Assembly (NCBI GenBank): GCA_039815685.1
Contig: JBCBYV010000009.1
Coordinates: 82,521 to 146,520, forward strand
Reading direction: 5' to 3'
DNA: 64,000 nt
DNA from: Thermohalobaculum sp039815685
GTDB taxonomy: Bacteria > Pseudomonadota > Alphaproteobacteria > Rhodobacterales > Rhodobacteraceae
Below are positions 34,795 through 44,600 of this stretch, piece by piece; the stretch's first letter is position 1; every line of letters begins with the position of its first letter. Position numbers and translations under genes: made by a program. The notes under the pieces were generated by a model that was given only the letters and a program-made list of their open reading frames with translations, ran no database searches and was not told where the DNA came from.

Positions 34795-36639
34795 GTGGAG
34801 AAGGTGTTGAAAAGGGCGGCGATCATCGCGGTGCTCTGTGGGATCGGACTGCTGGCCGCGATGCAGGCCACGGGCCGGCTCGAGCTCGTGACACGCCTCG
34901 TTTGGCATCCTGAAACCGACGTCGGCGACGTCTCGGAGGGTGTGGCGGCCGCTGGCGCCGGTACGGAGGCCGTCGTCACCTCATCGTCGGAAGAGGTGGT
35001 GAGCGCCGCCGGACCCACGACCGATGACACGACCACCGACCAATCTGGCGCCGACGCCTCCACGAGCCGTGACCCGAGCCCCGATGCCGTGGCGTCGGCT
35101 GCGGCTGGCGCGGCGGATGGCGCGGACAGTGAAGCGCGCCCCGCCGGCGCTGATGTGGTGGATGCCGAGGGGGAGACTGCCGAGGAGGGCGTTGCGGATG
35201 CCGGGCCGACGGCTGCGGCGGGAGATGCAGCACTCGCTACCACCTCCGTCGCGCGTCCGGCCTCCGGCGGTGCTGCGGCGACAGGGTCGGGGCTGCGCCA
35301 GCCGGGTCGTCCGTCTGATGCATCGATCGGCGGCAGCGCCGTCGCATCGGGCGGGTTTGCGCCCTCGTCGCTCGGGCCCTCATCCATTGGCGGGAGTGCT
35401 GCGGGCGGGCTCGCGGCACCGCAGGGCATTGCTGCGGAAAACCTCGGCCTAGTCTCGCCTTCGGCCGAGACGGGCATCGGTGCTGCACTCCAAGCGCGGC
35501 CGGACGGGGAGGTGCCGGTCCTCGGGGATGGCGGATCCGCCGCCCTCGCAGCACTCGATCCAGCGACGACGGAGATCGCTCCGCCGACGGGCGCTGCCGT
35601 GCAGGACAGAGGCGCCTCGGATGACACCGCCGCGCCACGCTTCGATGTCGTTCGTGTGGCCCCGGACGGCATGGCGGTGATCGCGGGCCAGGCCCCCCCC
35701 GGAGCGCGCGTGGAGCTCCTGATCGACGGGCAGGCGCTGACCGCGACGGAGGCGGATGAGAATGGCAGTTTCGCGATCGTCACCGATATCGGCAGCACGG
35801 AGGTTCCGCGGTCTCTACAGCTGAGGCTTGGAGAGCATGCGGCGCCGGACGACGAACCGGTGCAAGGCGACGCGATCCGGGTCGCGGTGATCGAGAGCGC
35901 GCCGGGCGCGCGCGAAGGCCTGCTGCATTCAGGGGAGCCCGAAGCGCTGACCGGGGCAGAGACGGCGACCGACGAGGCGCGACCGACGCCCGAGGGCGCC
36001 CCGCTCTTGCCCAGCGCCGCCGGCACGGGCGGCCTGAGCGCCCCGGTCGTGCTGCTGCCGCGGCTCGATGACGGCGCGGGCAGCGGGACGGGCGAGGGTG
36101 CGGCGCCGACGGCGGTGCGGGCAGGCTCGGAGCGCGTGGCCCTTGTCGCACCGGGAGCGACATCGGTCCCGCGCCTCGTGCTCGACACCCTGAGCTATGT
36201 CGAAGGCAAGGATGGCACTGCAATCGGCCGTGCGCCGGGCGGCGCGATCATCCGCGTCTTTGTCAACAACGCCCGGGCCACGCAGACGCGCGCGAGCGGG
36301 CAGGGGGATTGGACGGCGAGGGTGCCGGCCGCGATGATGCGGCAGGCGGAGCTTCTTCGCTTTGAGCAGATCGACGAGAGCGGCGCGGTGGTCTACCGGC
36401 TGGAGACGCGGTTCTCCTATCGCGAGAACGGCGCCACGCTGGCGCTGCGGGAACGCACGATCACGGTCGAGAAGGGCGACAGCCTCTGGCGGCTTGCCGA
36501 GAACGTCTATGGCGACGGGCTGCGCTACAGCGTCATCTTCGGTGCGAATGACGGGCTTATCCGCGATCCCGACCTGATCTATCCCGAGCAGGAGTTCGTG
36601 ATCCCCGAGTTCGTGGACGAGGGCGCCGCCGACCGGTGA
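34795..36639 (+). CDS. LysM-domain envelope protein with long low-complexity region
   Basis: A 614-residue protein: N-terminal transmembrane anchor (~7-24), Ala/Gly/Ser/Thr/Glu-rich region to ~275, an Ig-like segment (~280-345, RVAPDGMAVIAGQAPPGARV), a second variable stretch, another beta-rich segment (~460-550), and a C-terminal LysM (~560-600, TVEKGDSLWRLAENVYGDGL then YPEQEFVIPEF). It probably binds peptidoglycan in the periplasm. The start is uncertain: GTG 34795, GTG 34804 and TTG 34807 are all in frame. Confidence 0.8.
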   Translation: MEKVLKRAAIIAVLCGIGLLAAMQATGRLELVTRLVWHPETDVGDVSEGVAAAGAGTEAVVTSSSEEVVSAAGPTTDDTTTDQSGADASTSRDPSPDAVASAAAGAADGADSEARPAGADVVDAEGETAEEGVADAGPTAAAGDAALATTSVARPASGGAAATGSGLRQPGRPSDASIGGSAVASGGFAPSSLGPSSIGGSAAGGLAAPQGIAAENLGLVSPSAETGIGAALQARPDGEVPVLGDGGSAALAALDPATTEIAPPTGAAVQDRGASDDTAAPRFDVVRVAPDGMAVIAGQAPPGARVELLIDGQALTATEADENGSFAIVTDIGSTEVPRSLQLRLGEHAAPDDEPVQGDAIRVAVIESAPGAREGLLHSGEPEALTGAETATDEARPTPEGAPLLPSAAGTGGLSAPVVLLPRLDDGAGSGTGEGAAPTAVRAGSERVALVAPGATSVPRLVLDTLSYVEGKDGTAIGRAPGGAIIRVFVNNARATQTRASGQGDWTARVPAAMMRQAELLRFEQIDESGAVVYRLETRFSYRENGATLALRERTITVEKGDSLWRLAENVYGDGLRYSVIFGANDGLIRDPDLIYPEQEFVIPEFVDEGAADR

Positions 36640-36746
36640 CCTCATCGGTGCAAGGGCAGCGATGGACAAGGCGGCTATGCGCTTGTGCCGGGGATGCCGC
36701 GCCGTAGGTATGATCGGATCTGCCTTCCACCGATCATGAGGCTTCG

Positions 36747-38549
36747 ATGGCGCGCCGCGGGCGTAGAAGAGACACAGCAGGCTCGCCGGAGCTCTCGATC
36801 CTGGCGCGCGTGGTGCCGGATATCTGGCCCGCGGGGCGGCCGGATCTGCGGCTTCGGGTCATTGCCTCGCTGACGCTTCTGGTCCTCGCAAAGGTCTCGG
36901 CGCTCACGACGCCCTTCTTCTTCGGCTGGGCGGTCGATGGGATCGGGCCGGAGGGCACAGCGGGCCTCGCCTGGGCGCCCGCCGCGCTGGTGGCGGCCTA
37001 TGTCACCGTTCGCGTCCTTTCGACGGCACTGCAGCAGCTTCGCGACATGGTCTTTGCGCGCGTGGGGCAGTTCGCGCTCCGCAGCCTTGCCCTTCGCACC
37101 TTCGGGCATATCCACGCGCTCTCGCTGAGCTACCACCTCAGCCGCCGCACGGGCGAGCTTAGCCGGGTGACGGAGCGGGGGATCAAGGCGATCGACTTCC
37201 TGCTCCGCTACCTCGTCTTCAGCATCGTGCCGCTGTCGGTCGAGCTGGTGATCGTGGCCACGATCTTTTGGACGGCGTTCGGCTTCTGGTACTTCGCCGC
37301 GCTCCTGTTGACCGTGGGGGTCTACGTGACCTTCACGCTCCTGGTCACGGACTGGCGGCTTCGGATCCGCATCCGGATGAACGAGGAGGATCAGGACGCG
37401 CATCAGAAGGCCGTGGACAGCCTGCTGAACTACGAGACGGTGAAGTATTTCAACGCCGAAGATCGGGAGAGTGCGCGCTACGACATGGCGATGGCCGGTT
37501 ATCAGGAGATGGCGGAGAAGACGGCGGTCTCGCTCGGCCTTCTCAATATCGGGCAGGCGATCATTATCGGCGGCGGGCTCTTCTCGGTGATGGCGCTGGC
37601 GGCGTCGCAGGTGCAGGCGGGGGTCCTCAGCGTCGGTGACTTCGTGGCGGTCAACGCCTTCCTCATCCAGATAACGGTGCCGCTGAACTTCCTTGGCACG
37701 GTCTATCGGGAGATCCGGCAGAGCCTGATCGATATGCGCGAGATGTACGGGCTGCTCGACACCGCACCCGGTCTTGTGGACGCGCCCGATGCAAGGCCGC
37801 TCGAGGTGGCAGCCGGCCGGGTGACCTTCCGGGACGTGTCCTTCGGCTACGGGCCGGACAGGCAGGTGCTGAAGGGCGTCGACTTCTCCGTGCCGGGCGG
37901 CGGGACGCTGGCGATCGTCGGGGCCTCGGGGGCGGGTAAATCGACCATCGGCCGGCTGCTCTTCCGGTTCTACGACGCGACCGGCGGGACGGTTGAGATC
38001 GACGGGCAGAACGTGCGGGGGCTCACGCAAAGCTCGCTCCGCTCGGCAATCGGTGTGGTGCCGCAGGACACCGTGCTCTTCAACGACAGCATTGCCTACA
38101 ACATCGCCTATGGCGCGGAAGGGGCGACCCGGGGGGATGTGGAGGAGGCGGCGAAGGCTGCGCGCATCCACGACTTCATCATGGGGCTGCCGGCTGGTTA
38201 CGATACGCCCGTGGGCGAGCGGGGGCTGAAGCTATCCGGCGGCGAGAAGCAGCGTGTGGCCATCGCACGCACGATCCTCAAGGACCCGCCGATCCTGCTG
38301 CTCGATGAGGCCACATCCGCGCTCGATACCGGAACCGAGCGGGCCATCCAGGCGGAGCTGAAGCGGTTGGGGCAGGGGCGTACGGTGCTGACGATTGCGC
38401 ACCGCCTGTCGACAGTCGTCGATGCGGACGAGATCGTGGTGCTTGAGGAGGGGCGCGTCGCGGAGCGCGGTACGCATGACGCGCTCATGGCGCGGAACGG
38501 CCGCTATGCCGAGATGTGGGCCCGACAGGAGGCGGAAGTGCCTGCCTGA
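36747..38549 (+). CDS. Atm1/HMT1-type ABC exporter
   Basis: A 600-residue half-transporter with a six-helix membrane domain followed by an ATPase. The Atm1-group segment DSLLNYETVKYFNAEDRESA is near 225. ATPase motifs: Walker A GASGAGKSTIGRLLFRFYD, Q-loop VVPQDTVLFNDSI, signature LKLSGGEKQRVAIARTIL, Walker B ILLLDEATSALD, H-loop IAHRLST. Relatives export glutathione-linked compounds or metal conjugates; the cargo is inferred only from family. The homodimer acts in the inner membrane. Confidence 0.92.
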   Translation: MARRGRRRDTAGSPELSILARVVPDIWPAGRPDLRLRVIASLTLLVLAKVSALTTPFFFGWAVDGIGPEGTAGLAWAPAALVAAYVTVRVLSTALQQLRDMVFARVGQFALRSLALRTFGHIHALSLSYHLSRRTGELSRVTERGIKAIDFLLRYLVFSIVPLSVELVIVATIFWTAFGFWYFAALLLTVGVYVTFTLLVTDWRLRIRIRMNEEDQDAHQKAVDSLLNYETVKYFNAEDRESARYDMAMAGYQEMAEKTAVSLGLLNIGQAIIIGGGLFSVMALAASQVQAGVLSVGDFVAVNAFLIQITVPLNFLGTVYREIRQSLIDMREMYGLLDTAPGLVDAPDARPLEVAAGRVTFRDVSFGYGPDRQVLKGVDFSVPGGGTLAIVGASGAGKSTIGRLLFRFYDATGGTVEIDGQNVRGLTQSSLRSAIGVVPQDTVLFNDSIAYNIAYGAEGATRGDVEEAAKAARIHDFIMGLPAGYDTPVGERGLKLSGGEKQRVAIARTILKDPPILLLDEATSALDTGTERAIQAELKRLGQGRTVLTIAHRLSTVVDADEIVVLEEGRVAERGTHDALMARNGRYAEMWARQEAEVPA

Positions 38550-38763
38550 GCCCGTCGACCTTCCGCGATCCTTCCCGGATCAAATGTCTTCGTGGGCATG
38601 CTGGCGCTGCGTTCTCCACTGCAAGGCAGACGCGTCTGTCGCGTTTATCGGATGCGTTTGCGAAGGCATTGCCTGACACGGTATCTTCGCCGAACTGTCA
38701 TCGGCGGCGTTTGCAGGCCCGTCGATGGACTGATCGGTCGACGCGGCTTGAGACGGGTGCAGC

Positions 38764-39567
38764 ATGATCTCGGATTTCCCCGACTGGCGGCCGGGACGCG
38801 ACGCTGCGAAGGGGCCGCTCTCGGTCTTCAACGTGAAGTCGATCCTGGTGCTGATCCGCAGCCTCCTGAGCGAGATCGGTGCTGGCGCGGCGGTCGTTGG
38901 ACGCGATGACCGGTATGGTCGCGCGGCGCGCTGGATCTTTGTCGCTGCAGGCATCGCCTTCGCCGTGCATATCGTGCTCGCGGTCGGGCTGGGGATGGAG
39001 AACCCGGTCGCCTATACGCTTTGGCATCTGGGGATCTTTCGGCTCGATCGGGACGGCTCGCTGCCAGAGTTCTTCGAGTACGGCCTGATCTGCCTTGCCG
39101 CCTATACGATGTGGCGCGCGGCGGCGTTCTGTAACTCGTATCTTCTGCGAATGGTCGCCTTCACCCACGCCTATCTCTTTGCCGACAACGCCTTCAACCT
39201 GCATGAGAAGGCCGGCCGAAACCTGCCCGTCGAGAGCAAGGTCGATGGCGAGGCGATCTATATGAGCGTCGTCGCGGTGATTGTCGCCGCTCTGCTGATC
39301 TATGGATTTCTGAGGGATCGCGGGCGGCTGACGGGCATCGCGCTCGTCAATGGCTGCTACTTCGTGGCGATGGCGGTCTTCGCCATTGCCCTCGATTTCG
39401 TCCACTCGCTCTACGACAAGCTGTCCTTCGCCGTGAACCACGTCCTCTCCGTCATCGAGGACGGGGGAGAGATGACCGTGATCGTGCTTCTGGGGGTCTA
39501 CAGCCTGTCGATCCTGGCGAGGCTGCCGGCCGCAGGGAGCGCGGACGCGGAGCCGCAGAAACGCTGA
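38764..39567 (+). CDS. hypothetical polytopic membrane protein
   Basis: A 267-residue protein with about six hydrophobic segments, after a ~50-residue polar N-terminus. Segments include WIFVAAGIAFAVHIVLAVGL, SVVAVIVAALLIYGFL and FVAMAVFAIALDFVHSLYD. Histidines and acidic residues in membrane-proximal positions (FTHAYLFADNAFNLHEKAG) are notable. No family recognised. It stands alone, 214 bases after the Atm1-type gene. Confidence 0.7.
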   Translation: MISDFPDWRPGRDAAKGPLSVFNVKSILVLIRSLLSEIGAGAAVVGRDDRYGRAARWIFVAAGIAFAVHIVLAVGLGMENPVAYTLWHLGIFRLDRDGSLPEFFEYGLICLAAYTMWRAAAFCNSYLLRMVAFTHAYLFADNAFNLHEKAGRNLPVESKVDGEAIYMSVVAVIVAALLIYGFLRDRGRLTGIALVNGCYFVAMAVFAIALDFVHSLYDKLSFAVNHVLSVIEDGGEMTVIVLLGVYSLSILARLPAAGSADAEPQKR

Positions 39568-39595
39568 TCGGGGCTGGGAGCATCGGGTCTGGCGG

Positions 39596-39671
39596 TAGGA
39601 TCGAGGGGCAAGAAACCCTTCGATGTCATCCCTGGGCTCGACCTTGGTGTCCGGAATGCCCCTCGATCCTA
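39596..39671. repeat. palindromic element with 14-bp perfect arms
   Basis: TAGGATCGAGGGGC (39596-39609) and its exact reverse complement (39658-39671) flank a 48-base centre that itself resembles a decayed copy of the CTTGA-loop repeat seen at 4328 and 13731 (GTCATCCCTGGGCTCGACC). A further decayed unit follows to ~39716. It lies between convergent genes. Confidence 0.7.
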
Positions 39672-39760
39672 ATCGTATGGCAATGATCTCGATTGCCGGA
39701 TTAGGCCCGGCCATGACTGTGCCTGTTGTCGCAGCTGGATGAGCGCGAAGGATGGGAAGT

Positions 39761-39790
39761 CGGGAGGGCACGCCTTGGGGCACCCTCCCG
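39761..39790 (-). terminator. hairpin downstream of the CsgG-like gene
   Basis: CGGGAGGG/CCCTCCCG encloses 14 bases, starting 18 bases after the CsgG-like stop on the minus strand. No clear T-run follows. Position and stem strength suggest a terminator. Confidence 0.45.
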
Positions 39791-39808
39791 TGCTGTCATT
39801 TGCGCTGG

Positions 39809-40621
39809 TCAGTTGACCGTCAGCGTGCCGCCGGTGCCGAGGCCGCCGCGGACGTTCTGCGCCTGGTAGTTGCGCGTCGCGCGGACGAGGTTGTTGAAGG
39901 CATCGACGAAGGCGGCGACCGTCGCCTTGCCCTCCGGCGTTCGGCTGTAGCCGCCGAGCGCACCGCCTACGCCGCCGCCGAAGGCACCGAGCGCGGTGCC
40001 GAAATTCGTTGCGGTCGATGAGCCTTCGGCGGCCGCAAGCTGCACGCCAGACCGGATATCGAAGAGCGACAGCGTCACGACGCTGTCCGAGGTACGGAGG
40101 CTGCCGGCGATTGCGCCGGCCGCCCCGCCGAGGAGCGCGCCAACGCCGGCGCCGAGAGCGCCTGAGTCGGCATTGTTGATGATGATCGCAGGCTCGAGGA
40201 AGTAGTCGGCCGCGACGCGCTGTCCGCGCTGCTGGTTCGAGCCCGCGCGGAACTCGCCCGAGTTGCGCTGCTTGTCCGTGATGCCCTGGATCCGCGATTC
40301 GAGCCGCTGATTGCCGAGCGAGGTGATGACGAAGCAGTTCGACTGCTGCGCGGCGAGCCTGATCATCGGCTCGACCGAGGTGACGCCGGTCGTGCGCGCC
40401 CAGTAGCCGTACCAGGCCTTGTCCCGCCCGTCATCGACCGCAAGCGTGCCGAGGGTCTCGGGACAGCGCTCGAGCCCGGGGTTCGCGTTGACCGTGGTCG
40501 AGCCGCCGGCCGAGCCTGAAATCGCGGTGCCGCCTGTGCCTTGCGTCACCTGTCCCCCCTGGCAGGCGGCCAGCAGCCCCGCGAGCGCCACGCCGCCGAT
40601 AAGCTTGCCGAAAATACTCAT
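39809..40621 (-). CDS. CsgG/HfaB-like outer-membrane lipoprotein
   Basis: A 270-residue lipoprotein; lipobox LAGLLAAC places the lipidated Cys at 20. The middle has the CsgG/HfaB-like pattern (RLAAQQSNCFVITSLGNQRL; VAADYFLEPAIIINN; VVTLSLFDIRSGVQLAAAEG) with a Gly/Ala-rich insert GALGAGVGALLGGAAGAIAG that could be membrane-associated. CsgG forms a secretion pore for curli; no curli subunit gene is nearby, so the cargo is unknown. It is divergent from the SEL1 lipoprotein gene, 104 bases apart. Confidence 0.72.
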   Translation of the reverse strand: MSIFGKLIGGVALAGLLAACQGGQVTQGTGGTAISGSAGGSTTVNANPGLERCPETLGTLAVDDGRDKAWYGYWARTTGVTSVEPMIRLAAQQSNCFVITSLGNQRLESRIQGITDKQRNSGEFRAGSNQQRGQRVAADYFLEPAIIINNADSGALGAGVGALLGGAAGAIAGSLRTSDSVVTLSLFDIRSGVQLAAAEGSSTATNFGTALGAFGGGVGGALGGYSRTPEGKATVAAFVDAFNNLVRATRNYQAQNVRGGLGTGGTLTVN

Positions 40622-40725
40622 TCTGATCCCCACGTCCTTTCCAAAGAGACTGAATCGCGTCACGGTTCTATCGTAATCGCGTCGGGCTTGCGACGCAGCA
40701 ATCATTGGCGTGGGAGGAAACTGGC

Positions 40726-41361
40726 ATGACCGGTCGAGTTCTGGTGGAGAGACTGGGCGCGCGGTTCGGTCTGGCGGGGATCGCAGCGCTTTTGGTGCTC
40801 GCGGGCTGTCAGACGACGAGCCAGCAGAACGGCGTGGCGGTGACGACGCAGCCGGAGACGATCCGGATCTGCGACACCTCGGGCTGTTACGATGCGCCGT
40901 CGGATTATGCGAGCTACGACCCCTCCCAGGCTGTGCCGGACGACGATCCGAACGGCCTCCTGCCGTTCCTGATCCCGGAGGCGGAGGCCGATCCGCGCGC
41001 CGCCCATGATCTGGCGCTGCGCTACATGCGCGGCGACGGCATCCGGCGCCAGCCCTTCGAGGCGATCCGCTGGATGCGGAGCGCTGCGGACCGGGGCAAT
41101 GTCGATGCGCAGGCCGCCCTCGGCAAGCTCTACCTCTCGGGGCTGGAGGAGACCGGGCCGGACTATCAGGAAGCGGTGAAGTGGCTGGAGCTCGCCTCGG
41201 CCAATGGTGACAGGGAGAGCCGGGGGCTGCTGACGGAGGCGCGGGAGCTGCGCGACAGCGATCCGGCGCGGCTCGCCTGGCAGGACCGCTATACCTACCC
41301 ATACTGGTACCGCACGCGGTATTACGGCTACTGGCGGGGCGGGCGGTACTTCTACTACTGA
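40726..41361 (+). CDS. SEL1-repeat lipoprotein with aromatic C-terminus
   Basis: A 211-residue lipoprotein (lipobox LLVLAGC, Cys 28). Residues ~85-165 hold two or three SEL1/TPR-like repeats (AAHDLALRYMRGDGIRRQPF; AQAALGKLYLSGLEE; EAVKWLELASANGDRESRGL). The last ~20 residues are extremely Tyr/Trp/Arg-rich (YPYWYRTRYYGYWRGGRYFY). ATG 40726 is supported by GGGAGGA seven bases upstream. Divergent partner of the CsgG-like gene; they may share regulation. Confidence 0.78.
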   Translation: MTGRVLVERLGARFGLAGIAALLVLAGCQTTSQQNGVAVTTQPETIRICDTSGCYDAPSDYASYDPSQAVPDDDPNGLLPFLIPEAEADPRAAHDLALRYMRGDGIRRQPFEAIRWMRSAADRGNVDAQAALGKLYLSGLEETGPDYQEAVKWLELASANGDRESRGLLTEARELRDSDPARLAWQDRYTYPYWYRTRYYGYWRGGRYFYY

Positions 41362-41378
41362 CCACGTCTCGGGCGGTG

Positions 41379-41638
41379 CGAGGCAAGCGGCATCCCGGCT
41401 GGTCGCCGGGATCGGTTCTTGCGGGGTACTGCTGTGGCTGGGCCTTGGGTTGTCCGATCGGCTGCGTCGCCTGACAGCGAGCTGAGGTTCGGGGCTGGGG
41501 AGGAGCCGCGAGGGCTCCTCAACGAGCGTTCTCGAAGGATGGACCGCGTCAAGGACGCCCGCGATGAAGGATCGCGGCCGCCGCCACCGGCGGTGGCGGT
41601 GCCATCCTTGACCCGGCCCATCCTTCGGGCCCGGGGAG
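41379..41638. repeat. structured intergenic repeat, copy B
   Basis: Fills the gap between the SEL1 gene and the convergent RND gene. Shared with copy A: ATCCCGGC/GCCGGGAT with the same TGGTC loop (41392-41412; G-C to C-G compensatory change); AGGAGCC/GGCTCCT (41501-41519); GTCAAGGA/TCCTTGAC (41548-41555 with 41605-41612) inside an outer 10-bp pair CGAAGGATGG/CCATCCTTCG (41533-41542 with 41618-41627). The inner part carries further hairpins (CGCGAT/ATCGCG). Not coding. Confidence 0.75.
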
Positions 41639-41645
41639 GGGGTGG

Positions 41646-44600
41646 TCACTCGGCAGCGCGGAGGACGGGGCGCGGGCGCGGCTCGTCCCAGACGATCTCG
41701 GAGAGCTCTTTCCTTGCAAGCGCGCGGCGCAGGCGGCGGTCGGCGAGATAGGGGTGCTCGCGATGCTTCCGCCATAGGAGCGCGAGGGCCGAGTGCCAGA
41801 GCCAGCGGAGGGAGAGGCCGAGCCCGGCGAGCGTCCATTCCCGCGCGGCAAGTGCTGCTGGCGTCACCACGAGCGTCAGGATCGTCGCGAAGCCGAGGCC
41901 CCAGACGACGGCGGTGGCGAGCTGGGTCCACATCTGTGCCGAAGGCGCGTTGAAGGCGACGGCGCCCGCCGCGAAATCGAGGCTGACCGCGAACATCATG
42001 GGCGCGAGGCCGATCATCGTGGTCACGGTCGTCAGCAGCACCGGGCGGATGCGATCCTCCGCCGTGCGCACGATCGCCTCGAGCCGGGGCATGGAGCCCG
42101 CGAACTCCTGATAGCGGTCGATCAGCACGATGTTGTTGTTCACCACGATACCCGCGAGCGCGACGATGCCGAGCCCGGTCATGATGATCGAGAAGGTCTG
42201 GCCCATGACGAGCGCGCCGATGAGGACGCCGGCCACGGACATCACGACCGCCGAGAGCACCAGCACGGCATTGTAGAGCGAGTTGAACTGCGCGAGCAGC
42301 AGCACGAACATGAGGCCGAGGGCGCCCGCGAAGGCCACCATAAGGAACTGCTGGCTTTCGGCCTGTTCTTCGCGGTCGCCAACGAAGCGCGCTTCGATGC
42401 CCGCCGGGAAGGGGGCGGTCTCGAGCCACTCCTCGAGTTCCTCGATCTTGTCGACATCCTGCACGCCCGGGGCGACATCGGCGCGGACGAGGAAGTAGCG
42501 CATATCCTCGCGCCGCTGGATCTCGGCGAGTTTCTGGACGGGCGTGCGGGTGACGAAGTTCGAGAGCGGCACCTGGCCGAGATCGGTCGGGACCTTTAGG
42601 CTGTCGAGTGTCGAGAGGGTTCGCTGATCGACGGGGAAGCGCGCGCGGATGTCGAGCTCCTCGTCGCTGTCATCGGCGCGGAGCGTGTCGAGCGTCGCAC
42701 CCTGGGTCACGAACTGCACGAAGGGCCCGATGGCTGCGATATCGGCGCCGTATCGGCCGGCCACGGCACGGTCGACGCTGATCTGCCACTCGATGCCGGG
42801 GAGGGGACGGGTGTCGTCGACATCGACGAGACCTTCCGTTCGGTCAAAAAACGCGCGAGCGGTTGCGGCGGCCGCCGAGAGGTCGCTCCAGTCCCGGCCA
42901 CGAAGCTCAAGCTGGATCGGCTTGCCCTGCTGGGGGCCGTCCTCGATCTCGAAGACCTCGCCCGCGAAGCCCGGCAGATCCGCGACCGCCGCGCGCACAT
43001 CGGTCATGATGTCCTTTGCCGAACGGCGGGTGCGCCAGCCTTCGAGCTCGATCTGCACTTCGCCGATGGCGTCCGGCGGGGGGTCGTCACCCGCGATACC
43101 GCCACCGTCGCCCGCGAAGGCGAAGACGTTCATCACGCCGTCGATGGCGAGCACGCGATCTTCGACGATGCGGACGAGGCGGTCCTTCTCCTCGACACTG
43201 TTGTTGCCGCGAGCGCGGACATAGACGATGGCGCGCTCGGCATCGAGATCGGTGAAGAACTCGGTGCCGTTGTTGTGCTGGCCGTAATAGGTGAAGACGC
43301 TCGCGACGGCCGCGCCTGCGATGCCGAGGGCGAGGAAGGGGCCGACGGGGTTGAGCACGATCAGCCCCATGACCCTGCCGAAGATGCTGCGCTTGTAGGG
43401 CTTCGGCGCTTGCGGGCGCTGACGTGCTTTCTCGATCCCGAGGCTGCGGGAGAGGCGCCCGGCCAGCCCGCCGAGGACGGGCAGGTAGAGGAGGGCGACG
43501 ATCAGCGACGCCGTCAGCACGAAGATGATCGTGACCGGCAGCTGGCCCATGAACTGTCCCGGCAGGCCGGGCCAGAGCAGCATCGGCAGGAAGGCGCAGA
43601 GCGTCGTGCCGGTGGAGGCGACGATGGGCCAGAACATGCGGCGGGCGGCTTCCGTATAGGCCTTCATCGGGCCGACGCCTGCCGCAACCCGCTTGTCCGC
43701 ATACTCGACGACCACGATCGCGCCGTCGACCAGCATGCCGACAGCGAGGATGAGGCCGAACATCGTCATGTTGCTGACCGTCATGCCGAGGGCCGCCATC
43801 AGCGCGAAGGAGAGCAGGAAGGAGCACGGGATCGCGACGCCGACGAGCATGGCCGAGCGGAAGCCGAGCGAGGCCAGGATGACGATCATCACGAGGATAC
43901 AGGCGGTCAGGACCGAGCCCTCGAGCTGGCCGACCATGTCCTTGACCCAGCGGCTTTCGTCGAGCGCGGTCTCCACCTTCACCGCGGCGGCGAGGGCGGG
44001 GGGCCAGCTTGCGACCTCGGCATCGATCGCCTCGCGGATCTCGTCGACCGTGGAGATGATGTTCTCGCCGATGCGCTTTGAGACGCTGATGGAGATCGAG
44101 GTCGTGCCGTCGAAGCGCGCAGTGCCCGAGCGGTCCTCGAACGTCCGGCGCACATCGGCGATATCGGCGATCTGGACGATCCGGTCGCCATTGGTCTTCA
44201 CGGGGAGCTCGTTGACGTCCCGCGGCTCCTCGAAGGCGCCGGGCACGCTGACGGAGAAGGCGCCGGTGCTGCTCTGGACCTGGCCCGCGGCAACGAGGCG
44301 GTTGTTCCGCTCGACGATGTTGAGGAGGTCGGTGAGCGTGACCTCGTAACTCTCCATGCGGAGCGGATCGATCAGGACCTCGATCATCTCGTCCCGCTCG
44401 CCCTGCAGATCCGCCTCGAGCACGGAGGAGACGGTCTCGATCCGGCGCTGCATGTCCTTGGCGGCGCGGAGGAGCGTGCGTTCCGGAACCTCGCCCGAGA
44501 GCGAGACGACGAGGATCGGGAGCTCGCTGAGATTGACCTCGCTGACCCTCGGCTCATCCGCGTCGTCCGGGAATTCGGCCTCCGCACGTTGTACGCGGGC

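Noticed and set aside
34632..36188. Ser/Ala-rich minus-strand frame continuous with the LOG gene
   Set aside because: It is the antisense of the low-complexity part of the LysM protein; LOG proteins start at the ATG at 34631 with GGAGG.
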